Shown: positions 1 through 5,434, counted from the first letter of the stretch. The stretch: DNA of 5,434 bases from Candidatus Coatesiibacteriota bacterium (GCA_023265785.1 JAHFSL010000208.1:1-5434); one strand, 5' to 3'. Made by a program: numbers and translations. Notes: generated by a model not told the origin, from the letters alone.

Positions 1-2
1 TC

Positions 3-494
3 ACGCTCATCCGGCGCGCGCGGGAGGGGAAGCCGCTCGTCGTGCCGGGGGACGGCACCTCACTGTGGGTGGTCACCCACCACCGGGATTTCGCCACGGG
101 GCTGGTCGGCCTGCTGGGCCTTCCCGGGGCCGCAGGTGAGGCGTTCCACATTACGTCGGACGAGGCGCAGTCCTGGAACGGCATCTACGAAACCTTCGTG
201 GCTGCGTGCGGCGGACGGCCCCATCTCGTTCATGCTCCATCGGACCTGCTCATCCGGTTCAATCCCGGGCTGGAAGGGAGTTTGCGGGGGGATAAATCCG
301 GGTCGGCGGTGTTCGACAATGCGAAACTCAAGCGGTTCGTGCCGGGATTTCGGGCAACCATTCCCTTTGCGGAGGGCATCCGCGAGACGGTGGCGTGGTT
401 CGACGCCGACCCGGCGCGGCAGGGGCTGGATCCGGCCTATGACACCTTCACGGACCGGGTCGTGGCGGCCATGGAGCGTGCCGCCGCGGGCTGA
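3..494 (+). CDS. NAD-dependent epimerase/dehydratase family protein (extended SDR), 5'-truncated
   Basis: This is the C-terminal 163 residues of an extended short-chain dehydrogenase/reductase; the frame is open to the left edge, so the start and the NAD-binding Rossmann half lie outside the window. A GTG at position 42 is unlikely to be the true start, because the family-like stretch ending in VPGDGTSLW already begins before it. Visible hallmarks of the epimerase C-terminal lobe are THHRDFA, FHITSDEAQSWNGIYE, a VHAPSDLL segment, then GDKSGSAVFDNAKLKRF and PFAEGIRETVAWFDADP, which is the usual ending of one subfamily of sugar-nucleotide/sugar epimerase-like SDRs. The expected role is NAD(P)-dependent oxidation, reduction or epimerisation of a sugar-like substrate in the cytoplasm; the substrate is unknown. 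Its TGA overlaps the ATG of the next SDR gene by one base, which points to one operon and translational coupling. Family is fairly sure, function is not. Confidence 0.85.
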   Translation, partial: TLIRRAREGKPLVVPGDGTSLWVVTHHRDFATGLVGLLGLPGAAGEAFHITSDEAQSWNGIYETFVAACGGRPHLVHAPSDLLIRFNPGLEGSLRGDKSGSAVFDNAKLKRFVPGFRATIPFAEGIRETVAWFDADPARQGLDPAYDTFTDRVVAAMERAAAG

Positions 495-2101
495 TGGGGT
501 TGGGGTCCGGCGGGCGTCCGCGCATCCTGCTGACCGGCTCCGCCGGCGGGGTCGGCACCCTCTTCCGGGCGGCGGCGGCGGACCGGTTCGAGGTCGTCTG
601 CTTCGACCGGGTGCCGACTCCGGGGGTCCCGGATGCCCTCGTGGCGGACCTGGCGGACGGCGCCGCCTTGGAGCGGGCGGCGCGCGGGTGTGACACCATC
701 GTCCACCTGGGCGGGTTCCCCAACCCGTCGGATTTCCTCTCCGTCATTCTGCCGGCCAATGTGGTGGGTACCTTCCGGATGTACGAGGCGGCGGTCCGGG
801 CGGGTGTGAAGCGGGTGGTCTTCGCCAGTTCGGTGCAGGTGGAGGCGGTCAGCTGGACCCTGCCGCCGGGAACCAGGGTCACGGAGGCCATGGCGGCGGT
901 CCCCATGAATGTGTACGGGGCGAGCAAGGTGTTCGGTGAGTCGCTCGGCCGGATCTACCACCACCGGCACGGGCTGGAGGTCATCTGTCTCCGGCTGGGC
1001 CATGTGGTGACGCCGGCCCGGGAGGCCGGCCTGCTGGTACGCGGCGCCATTCCCAGCTCGGTGGTCCTCACGGCGGCCGATGCCGAAGAAATCCTGATCC
1101 GGGCGGTCACGGAGCCGGGCATCGGGTTCGCCATTCTCCCCGCGTACAGCCGGAGTGCCCTGCCGACCCGTGACCTGGAGCCGCTTCATCGGATCCTCGG
1201 GTACGAGCCCCGGGAGGACGCCTTTGCGAAGTGGCCCCGCCATGCCTGGACGACCCGCGTGCGGCGGCGCGTGCTCGGGCCCCTGTTCCGCCTGCGCTGG
1301 CGGTGGCGGCGGCGGGCCTGGAGCCGGTGGGGTGATGCCCGGCGGGCCCTGCGCCGGAGACGTCCTGTCCGCCGGGTTCTGGTCACGGGCGCGGCGGGCT
1401 TCGTCGCAACCGCCCTGCGTGAGGCGCTGGGGGACCGGTATGAGTTCGTGTGCCTGGACCGCCGCCCGGTTCCGGGCGTTCCCCACGCGCTGGTCGGGGA
1501 CCTGGCGGACCCGGCGATCGTGGCGCGGGCCGTCCGGGGGTGTGACGCGGTCCTGCACTTCGGGGGCATTCGCGACGAGGCGGACTTCGAGCGCGAGATC
1601 CTGCCCAACAACATCGTGGGCACCTGGCACCTGTACCGGGCGGCGATGCGAGGAGGCGTACGCCGGGTCGTGTTCGCGTCCACGGTGCAGGCGGAGGAGG
1701 GGTGGCTGCGTGACGCCGGGCCGGTTTCCGTGCGCCAGCCCTCCCGGCCACTCAATTTCTATGCCGCGGCCAAGATACTGGGGGAGGACCTGGGCCGATC
1801 CATGGCTGCCCGGTCCACGCTGTCCGTGATCGCCCTGCGGCTGGGCTGGGTCCGGGTGCCGGAGGATCCCGAGTGGGTGGCCATGGCCGGGAAGCGGCCG
1901 CCCCGCATTACACTGACCATGCGGGACCTGGCCGCCATCGTGACCCGGGCGCTGGAGGTTCGGGACGTTTCGTTCGCCCTCCTCCCCGCCTACTCCCGCT
2001 CCGCCCGCGACCGCAAGGACCTGTCTCCGCTCAAGGAGGTCCTCGACTACGAGCCCCAGGACGATCCCGTGGAGGAATACAACCGGGCTACGGAAAGGTA
2101 G
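494..2101 (+). CDS. Tandem two-domain extended SDR (uronate-dehydrogenase-like NAD(P)-binding protein)
   Basis: The 535-residue product holds two complete SDR domains, whereas uronate dehydrogenase-like relatives usually have a single domain of about 260-270 residues. Domain 1 (about residues 8-248) has the dinucleotide motif TGSAGGVG (14-21), HLGG (71-74), FASS (110-113) and the catalytic Y141-GAS-K145. Domain 2 (about 292-530) repeats this order with TGAAGFVA (298-305), HFGG, FAST (394-397) and Y423-AAA-K427; its third motif glycine is alanine. By hand count 63 of 110 ungapped positions are identical between residues 8-117 and 292-401, and both halves end in an LPAYSRSA segment and an YEP motif, so this is an internal duplication. 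An Arg/Trp-rich linker joins them. Known members of the family oxidise hexuronates or other sugars with NAD; which sugar is used here is unknown. The ATG was chosen for its one-base overlap with the previous stop; no clear Shine-Dalgarno precedes it, consistent with coupling. Confidence 0.88.
   Translation: MGLGSGGRPRILLTGSAGGVGTLFRAAAADRFEVVCFDRVPTPGVPDALVADLADGAALERAARGCDTIVHLGGFPNPSDFLSVILPANVVGTFRMYEAAVRAGVKRVVFASSVQVEAVSWTLPPGTRVTEAMAAVPMNVYGASKVFGESLGRIYHHRHGLEVICLRLGHVVTPAREAGLLVRGAIPSSVVLTAADAEEILIRAVTEPGIGFAILPAYSRSALPTRDLEPLHRILGYEPREDAFAKWPRHAWTTRVRRRVLGPLFRLRWRWRRRAWSRWGDARRALRRRRPVRRVLVTGAAGFVATALREALGDRYEFVCLDRRPVPGVPHALVGDLADPAIVARAVRGCDAVLHFGGIRDEADFEREILPNNIVGTWHLYRAAMRGGVRRVVFASTVQAEEGWLRDAGPVSVRQPSRPLNFYAAAKILGEDLGRSMAARSTLSVIALRLGWVRVPEDPEWVAMAGKRPPRITLTMRDLAAIVTRALEVRDVSFALLPAYSRSARDRKDLSPLKEVLDYEPQDDPVEEYNRATER
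1238..1375 (+). other. Arg/Trp-rich interdomain linker of the tandem SDR
   Basis: These bases encode residues 249-294, between the two SDR domains. I count 20 arginines and 5 tryptophans in 46 residues, with almost no acidic residues (one Asp). The DNA is a run of CGG, CGC and TGG codons, including a GGCGGTGGCGGCGGCGGG tract. The flanking domains have ordinary mixed composition, so the linker stands out sharply. It may bind anionic membrane, nucleic acid or another protein, or may simply be recruited junction sequence from the duplication; no function can be assigned from sequence alone. Confidence 0.7.
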
Positions 2102-2104
2102 AAT
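2076..2104 (+). promoter_or_regulatory. Possible promoter for tRNA-Ser, -10 box on the SDR stop codon
   Basis: TAGAAT at 2099-2104 matches the sigma-70 -10 consensus in five of six bases and includes the TAG stop of the tandem SDR gene. A weak -35 candidate, AATACA at 2076-2081 (three of six), lies 17 bases upstream. The tRNA begins 8 bases after the -10 box, a normal distance for a start at or just before the mature 5' end. The -35 match is poor and the host's promoter preferences are unknown, so read-through from the upstream operon is equally possible. Confidence 0.3.
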
Positions 2105-2111
2105 GTTCCCC

Positions 2112-2198
2112 GGAGAGGTGTCCGAGTGGCCGAAGGAGCGCGCTTGGAAAGCGCGTAGATGGGAAACTATCTCGCGGGTTCGAATCCCGCCCTCTCCG
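2112..2198 (+). tRNA. tRNA-Ser (anticodon GGA)
   Basis: A complete 87-base class II tRNA can be folded by eye. The acceptor stem is GGAGAGG (2112-2118) with CCTCTCC (2191-2197), and G2198 is the discriminator, as usual for serine tRNAs. The anticodon stem CGCGC/GCGCG (2139-2143, 2151-2155) encloses loop TTGGAAA, giving anticodon GGA at 2146-2148, which reads UCC and UCU. A long variable arm pairs AGAT (2157-2160) with ATCT (2169-2172). The T arm is GCGGG-TTCGAAT-CCCGC (2174-2190). CCA is not encoded, so it would be added by a nucleotidyltransferase. The gene lies 10 bases after the tandem SDR stop and 50 bases before the next start codon, all on the same strand. Confidence 0.97.
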
Positions 2199-2238
2199 GT
2201 TTCTTGCTCGACGGTTTCAACGATGGCACGCTAAGAAG

Positions 2239-2243
2239 GGAGG
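2239..2243 (+). promoter_or_regulatory. Shine-Dalgarno site of the TIM-barrel gene
   Basis: GGAGG lies inside the purine run AAGAAGGGAGGGA, five bases before the ATG at 2249. It fixes this ATG as the start in preference to an in-frame ATG at 2159, which lies inside the tRNA-Ser gene. Confidence 0.85.
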
Positions 2244-2248
2244 GACCC

Positions 2249-3085
2249 ATGAAGTTATCCTTTACCACGCTCGGATGCCCGGACTGGACGCTGGAAACCA
2301 TCGCTGCACGGGCGAAGCCGATGGGGTATGACGGGGTTGAACTGCGGACCTCACCCGACGGCAACCACCTTTCGCCGGACGCCCCCGCCGCCGAGGTGGA
2401 GCGGGTGGCCGCGCTGTTCCGGGCGGCCGGGACCTCGGTGGTGAGCGTCATGGGGTACTGCCGGTTCGCGCTGACCGATCCGGCCGAGGTCACGGCCAAT
2501 CAGGTGCTCATGCGCAAGCTGATCGGGATTGCCGGGATCCTGGGGGCGAAGTACATCCGCACCTTCGGCGGCCAGATCCCCAAGGACACCGACAAGGACC
2601 GGATGACCGCAACGGTGGCCCAGGCGCTGACGCCGCTGGCCCGGGAAGCGGCCGACGCGGGGATCACCATCGGATTCGAAACCCACGACGACTGGTGCGC
2701 CGGGGATCGGGTCATGCGGGTCGTGAACCAGGTGAACTCGCAAGGGCTGGGCGTGGTCTATGACATCTTCAATGCCTTCCATTCCGGGCTGGAACCGTGG
2801 GACGAAACCTATGAAAAGGTGAAAGGACACCTCGCGTATTGTCACCTCAAGGACGGGTACACCGGCCCGGACGGAACATTGTCGTATGTCCTGCTGGGCG
2901 CGGGGGACCTGCCGATCGCCGAAATGCTGGCCCGGTTCAAGCGGGACGGCTACGACGGCCTCTTCAGCTTCGAGTGGGAGAAGAAGTGGCACCCCGAGAT
3001 TGACACGCCGGAACGCGCCTTCCCGCACTTCCCGCACAAGGTCAGGGCGCTCTGGTCCGCCGCCGCTTCCGGAAAAAAGACCTAA
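2249..3085 (+). CDS. Sugar phosphate isomerase/epimerase, xylose isomerase-like TIM barrel
   Basis: The 278-residue protein has the normal length of the cytoplasmic xylose-isomerase-like TIM-barrel (AP endonuclease 2 superfamily) sugar isomerases and epimerases. It starts with the first barrel strand, MKLSFTTLGCPDW, followed by GYDGVEL (26-32), an IRTFGG strand (103-108), GFETHDDW (142-149), VVYDIFNAFHSG (169-180), YCHLKD (197-202), LGAGDLP and FSFEWEKKWHPE (239-250). E144, D172, H199 and one of E242/E244 sit where this family places its divalent-metal ligands. Members isomerise or epimerise ketoses, inosose or keto-sugars, or act on degradation intermediates of glycosides; the specific substrate is not readable. 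A strong Shine-Dalgarno sets the start. The gene could be co-transcribed with the SDR genes through the tRNA, which would give a small sugar-oxidation and isomerisation cassette. Its last 44 bases overlap the convergent deaminase gene. Confidence 0.9.
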   Translation: MKLSFTTLGCPDWTLETIAARAKPMGYDGVELRTSPDGNHLSPDAPAAEVERVAALFRAAGTSVVSVMGYCRFALTDPAEVTANQVLMRKLIGIAGILGAKYIRTFGGQIPKDTDKDRMTATVAQALTPLAREAADAGITIGFETHDDWCAGDRVMRVVNQVNSQGLGVVYDIFNAFHSGLEPWDETYEKVKGHLAYCHLKDGYTGPDGTLSYVLLGAGDLPIAEMLARFKRDGYDGLFSFEWEKKWHPEIDTPERAFPHFPHKVRALWSAAASGKKT

Positions 3086-3488
3086 GCAGTCTTCCGGACC
3101 GTCCCGGGTCAACCGGCCCGATCCGGTGCGTGTGGTGGTTGGGGCGGCCGCGCTTGGGGTCGCGGGCGCCAAACACGACCGTGTCGAGCCGGGCGTGGAT
3201 GATGGCCCCGGCGCACATGGGACAGGGCTCCAGGGTGGTGTAGAGGGTACAGCCGGGCAGGCGCTCGTTGCGCAGGCGTGCCGCCGCCGCACGGATCGCC
3301 AGCACTTCGGCGTGGGCGGTGGGATCGCGGCGGGCGATGATCTCATTGCGGCCCCGGGCCACGATCATCCCGTCCCTGACGATGACCGCGCCCACGGGAA
3401 CCTCACCGCGCCGGGCGGCCAGCCGGGCCTGGGCCACCGCGGCGGCCATGTGGCGCGCCGCCGCGCCGGTCAGCGGCCGGCCGGACAC
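3042..3488 (-). CDS. tadA: TadA-type deaminase (tRNA adenosine-34 deaminase family), shortened C-terminal region
   Basis: The 148-residue product has the zinc deaminase signature: PTAHAE (H59 zinc ligand, E61 proton shuttle) and LEPCPMCAGA (C89 and C92 zinc ligands), with GEVPVGAVIV near the N terminus and VVFGARDPKRG following, as in TadA. TadA acts as a dimer that converts A34 of tRNA-Arg(ACG) to inosine, needed to read CGU, CGC and CGA codons. The GTG start overlaps the end of the upstream sulfatase gene by 19 bases and has an AAGGGG ribosome site. Compared with E. coli TadA as I recall it, about 11 residues are missing after GARDxKxG, the usual AGSLxDVLxxP loop, and the following ECxxLL helix motif is replaced by GRSGRLL; the terminal FFRKRR is retained. 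It could therefore be an unusual TadA or a related nucleoside deaminase. The 3' end lies antisense inside the TIM-barrel gene. Confidence 0.85.
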   Translation of the reverse strand: MSGRPLTGAAARHMAAAVAQARLAARRGEVPVGAVIVRDGMIVARGRNEIIARRDPTAHAEVLAIRAAAARLRNERLPGCTLYTTLEPCPMCAGAIIHARLDTVVFGARDPKRGRPNHHTHRIGPVDPGRSGRLLRSFFRKRRRTRAP

Positions 3489-5392
3489 CAGGTCCCCTTG
3501 AGGACCATCTCGTCGGCCACCTGGAAGAGTGCGGCGGCATCGCGGGCGACTTCAGAGTCGGCGGGGCCCGGCGTGCCGACGGGGGTGACGCCACGGCCCG
3601 CGGGATCGTACCGCCAGAACGACGCCGTCCGGCCGATGCCGAGGATGGCCAGCGACCGGTCGCGCAGGATCCCGCTGTCCCGGTTGTGGTTGAGGAGGGC
3701 GCGGGCGCCGGCGGCGGGATCCCGCAGGAGATCGCGGCCGAAGAAGACGCTCCGGTAGGGGCGGCCTACCAGCCCGAGCGCCGTGGGGACCACATCCAGC
3801 GTGGAACCCAGGGTCCCGATCCGACGGGGTGCGCCGCGCACGGCGGCGGGGCCCAGGACCAGGATCGGAATTTCGTGGGACCGGACGGGAAGGCGGGGAC
3901 TGCCGTACACGCGCGCGCCGTGGTCGGCAACCACCACGAAGACCGTGTTGGCCCAGAACGGCTCCCGTTTCGCCCGGTCGAAGAATTCCCCGAGGGCCCA
4001 GTCGCTGTACTTGACGGCGTTTCCCCGGTTCCGGTCCTGCGGATTCTCGCGGATCCGATCCGGGGGGTAGGTATAGGGCTTGTGGTTGGAGACGGTGATG
4101 ATCGTTGAAAAGAATGGCCGGCCCGCCGCGTGCAGGGCCCGCATGGCCTCCAGGGCCTTCGCGAACAGGTCCTCGTCGGCGACGCCCCAGACATTCACAA
4201 AGGAGGGATGGGCATAGTCACGCTCCTCCACGAACCGGTCGTAGCCGGCGGCGAGCGCCCAGGTGCGCATCCCGTCGAAGGTGCCGCGGCCGCCGTACAC
4301 CAGTTCGGTCGCGTAGCCGTCGGCACGGAGGGTCCGGGCCAACGAGGCCACGGGGCCGGGGGAGGAGCGGCGGATGAGGGATTCCCCGGGCAGGGGCGGA
4401 AAGGACGCCAGCGCTCCTTCCATGCCGCGGACGGTCCGCTCGCCGCAGGCGTAGATCCGGGTGAACAGGAGTCCCTCCCGGGCCAGCACGTCCAGCCGCG
4501 GGGTCAGGCTCGGGGTCCGGCCGAAGGCGCCCCAGAACTCGCACCCCAGGCTCTCGGCCAGCACCACAACGACGTTGAGCCGGGGCCGGGCGGGGTCACC
4601 CGTGATCGCCCGTTCGATGGACTGCTGACCGCCGGTGAAGGTCGCCGACGGCGAGGCGAGTTGCCGGCGGGCGCGGGTCCAGGCCTCCGCGGGTGGCAGG
4701 GTGCGGTAGTGGTCGGCCCAGCGCAGGTCGCGGGTGACCAGGGCCTGGACGAACCCGTACAACCCGCTGCCCGACAGCTCGTCCAGGACCCGGTCGGCGG
4801 ACCAGCGGGGTGGCGCGCCGGGAGCGGCGGCGATGGCCAGCACCAGCGCGGGTCCGATCGCGGCGAGGTCGGCGAGCCTGACGCGCACCGGAATGCCGGG
4901 GGCCGGCCGCGTGTCGCGAGCCAGCCACGCCAGGAGGATGCCCAATCCCACGCAGAGGGCCACCAGCGGGAAGAAGGGGTACTCGGCCCGCAGGTCGCCG
5001 AGGATCTCCGCCGGGTACAGGAGGTAGTCCACGGCGAGGACATTGAACCGCGCATCGAACTCCTCAAAAAAGAAATATTCGGCAACCGCGCCGAACACCG
5101 CCACGGTGGCGGCAAGGCTTCCCACGACGAACATGAACCGCCGGTGCCACCGGGCGGCGGCCCACCTGTCAGGGATGAGCGAGAGCCAGAGGACAGGAAT
5201 CAACGCGGCCCAGCCGGCGGTGGCGAGGTCGGCGCGCAGGCCGATGGCGAACACCCCGGCCAGCCCGGCGGCGCCCGCCCCCCGGGGGCCGAAGCAGGCC
5301 CACAGGACGGCCCGCTGTACCGTGCCGAGAAGGACGAGGCCGGCGGCGAGGCGCGCCGCCGGCCGCAGTCGGTGATGAGGAAACGGGATCAA
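3470..5392 (-). CDS. LTA synthase family protein (membrane-anchored sulfatase-type phosphotransferase)
   Basis: The 640-residue protein has an N-terminal membrane part and a C-terminal alkaline-phosphatase/sulfatase-fold domain. Hydrophobic stretches near residues 13-33, 40-53, 57-75, 86-107, 139-157 and 174-190 give about five or six helices, leaving the catalytic domain (about 270-560) outside the cytoplasmic membrane. Catalytic elements match LtaS-type enzymes: VVVLAES with E280, ERTVRG with nucleophile T320, SNHKPYTYP with H437, and VVVADHG with D490 and H491; FVNVWGVADEDLF and YRSVFFGRDLL are also typical. Gram-positive LtaS moves glycerol phosphate from phosphatidylglycerol to teichoic acid; Gram-negative members add phosphoglycerol or phosphoethanolamine to periplasmic glucans or lipids, so the acceptor is open. 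The start is TTG, with a GGAAG only three bases upstream; no upstream ATG/GTG exists before the tRNA, so the start is somewhat uncertain. The gene follows a tRNA by seven bases and overlaps tadA by 19. Confidence 0.9.
   Translation of the reverse strand: MIPFPHHRLRPAARLAAGLVLLGTVQRAVLWACFGPRGAGAAGLAGVFAIGLRADLATAGWAALIPVLWLSLIPDRWAAARWHRRFMFVVGSLAATVAVFGAVAEYFFFEEFDARFNVLAVDYLLYPAEILGDLRAEYPFFPLVALCVGLGILLAWLARDTRPAPGIPVRVRLADLAAIGPALVLAIAAAPGAPPRWSADRVLDELSGSGLYGFVQALVTRDLRWADHYRTLPPAEAWTRARRQLASPSATFTGGQQSIERAITGDPARPRLNVVVVLAESLGCEFWGAFGRTPSLTPRLDVLAREGLLFTRIYACGERTVRGMEGALASFPPLPGESLIRRSSPGPVASLARTLRADGYATELVYGGRGTFDGMRTWALAAGYDRFVEERDYAHPSFVNVWGVADEDLFAKALEAMRALHAAGRPFFSTIITVSNHKPYTYPPDRIRENPQDRNRGNAVKYSDWALGEFFDRAKREPFWANTVFVVVADHGARVYGSPRLPVRSHEIPILVLGPAAVRGAPRRIGTLGSTLDVVPTALGLVGRPYRSVFFGRDLLRDPAAGARALLNHNRDSGILRDRSLAILGIGRTASFWRYDPAGRGVTPVGTPGPADSEVARDAAALFQVADEMVLKGTWCPAGR
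3494..3499 (-). promoter_or_regulatory. Shine-Dalgarno site of the tadA-like gene
   Basis: On the - strand AAGGGG lies five bases before the GTG at 3488-3486, inside the last codons of the sulfatase gene. It supports the GTG start over the downstream in-frame Met14 and implies expression from the sulfatase transcript. Confidence 0.6.
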
Positions 5393-5399
5393 GGGCTTC

Positions 5400-5434
5400 C
5401 GCGCTCTGAGGGATTCGAACCCCCGGCCTTCTGG
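5400..5434 (-). tRNA. Partial tRNA (3' part), possibly tRNA-Arg
   Basis: Read on the - strand, the edge holds the 3' half of a tRNA. The T arm is GGGGG-TTCGAAT-CCCTC (one G-U pair), followed by acceptor strand AGAGCGC (5407-5401) and discriminator G (5400), with no encoded CCA. Before the T arm come a five-base variable loop and the 3' strand CCAGA of the anticodon stem, so it is a class I tRNA. The anticodon lies beyond the window. The CAGAAGG block, GCGC acceptor end and G discriminator resemble bacterial tRNA-Arg genes such as the ACG isoacceptor, but the isotype is inference. The tRNA itself is well supported. Confidence 0.85.

Noticed and set aside
1333..1337. A TGATG in the interdomain linker, like the real gene junction at 492-496, hinting that the tandem SDR might be two genes split by a frameshift
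   Set aside because: Neither the TGA nor the ATG is in the frame of the flanking domains; two separate indels would be needed to make them the stop of domain 1 and the start of domain 2, while the present frame is open throughout.
437..1630. A 397-codon open frame on the - strand opposite the SDR genes
   Set aside because: It is a shadow frame of high-GC coding DNA; its translation is Pro/Arg/His-rich with no recognisable domain, while the + strand frame has clear SDR motifs.
2159..2248. A 30-residue N-terminal extension of the TIM-barrel protein from an ATG at 2159
   Set aside because: This ATG lies inside the variable arm of tRNA-Ser, and a strong Shine-Dalgarno precedes the ATG at 2249, where the first barrel strand begins.
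2199..2248. A promoter between tRNA-Ser and the TIM-barrel gene (TTGCTC at 2204-2209)
   Set aside because: No -10-like sequence occurs at a suitable distance.
3069..3097. Imperfect inverted repeat around the TIM-barrel stop codon (CCGGAA...GAC with GTCTTCCGG) as a terminator
   Set aside because: One arm is interrupted by four unpaired A bases and no T run follows on the + strand, so a working intrinsic terminator is not supported.
2351..3346. A 331-codon open frame on the - strand across the TIM-barrel gene and part of tadA
   Set aside because: It lacks any family motif and conflicts with two well-supported genes, so it is treated as a shadow frame.
3475..3482. GGCCGGCC palindrome in the sulfatase/tadA overlap
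   Set aside because: An eight-base GC palindrome is expected by chance in DNA of this composition and is explained by the overlapping codons.

Overview
The window looks like a compact piece of a bacterial chromosome with high G+C (codons rich in GCC, GGC, CGG and CTG). Gene spacing is very tight and there is almost no intergenic DNA. Neither tRNA visible here encodes its CCA tail. This, together with a sugar-oxidoreductase and sugar-isomerase gene set and an LTA-synthase-type membrane sulfatase, suggests a high-GC, probably diderm heterotroph (for example Verrucomicrobiota, Planctomycetota or a similar phylum). The taxonomic guess is inference only; the sequence holds no marker that settles it.

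The left half is read on the + strand. It opens with the C-terminal 163 residues of an extended short-chain dehydrogenase/reductase (SDR, NAD-dependent epimerase type). That gene is coupled by a one-base TGATG overlap to a 535-residue protein made of two full uronate-dehydrogenase-like SDR domains in tandem, joined by a very Arg/Trp-rich linker. A complete tRNA-Ser(GGA) gene follows 10 bases after the stop, with a possible -10 box lying on the stop codon. Fifty bases after the tRNA, a well-formed ribosome site leads into a xylose-isomerase-like TIM-barrel sugar phosphate isomerase/epimerase. The three protein genes would fit together in oxidation and isomerisation of a sugar, uronate or polyol, but the substrate cannot be read from the sequence.

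The right half is read on the - strand. It starts at the right edge with the 3' part of a tRNA (possibly tRNA-Arg). Seven bases after the tRNA end comes a TTG-initiated LTA-synthase-family membrane phosphotransferase/sulfatase of 640 residues. Its 3' end overlaps by 19 bases the start of a TadA-type deaminase, which appears to lack a loop of about 11 residues. The 3' end of the deaminase gene overlaps the convergent TIM-barrel gene by 44 bases.

I see no CRISPR, transposon, phage or defence genes and no clear new multi-gene system. The observations most worth following are the tandem SDR with its cationic linker, the shortened TadA, and the two places where a tRNA sits directly in front of a protein gene.
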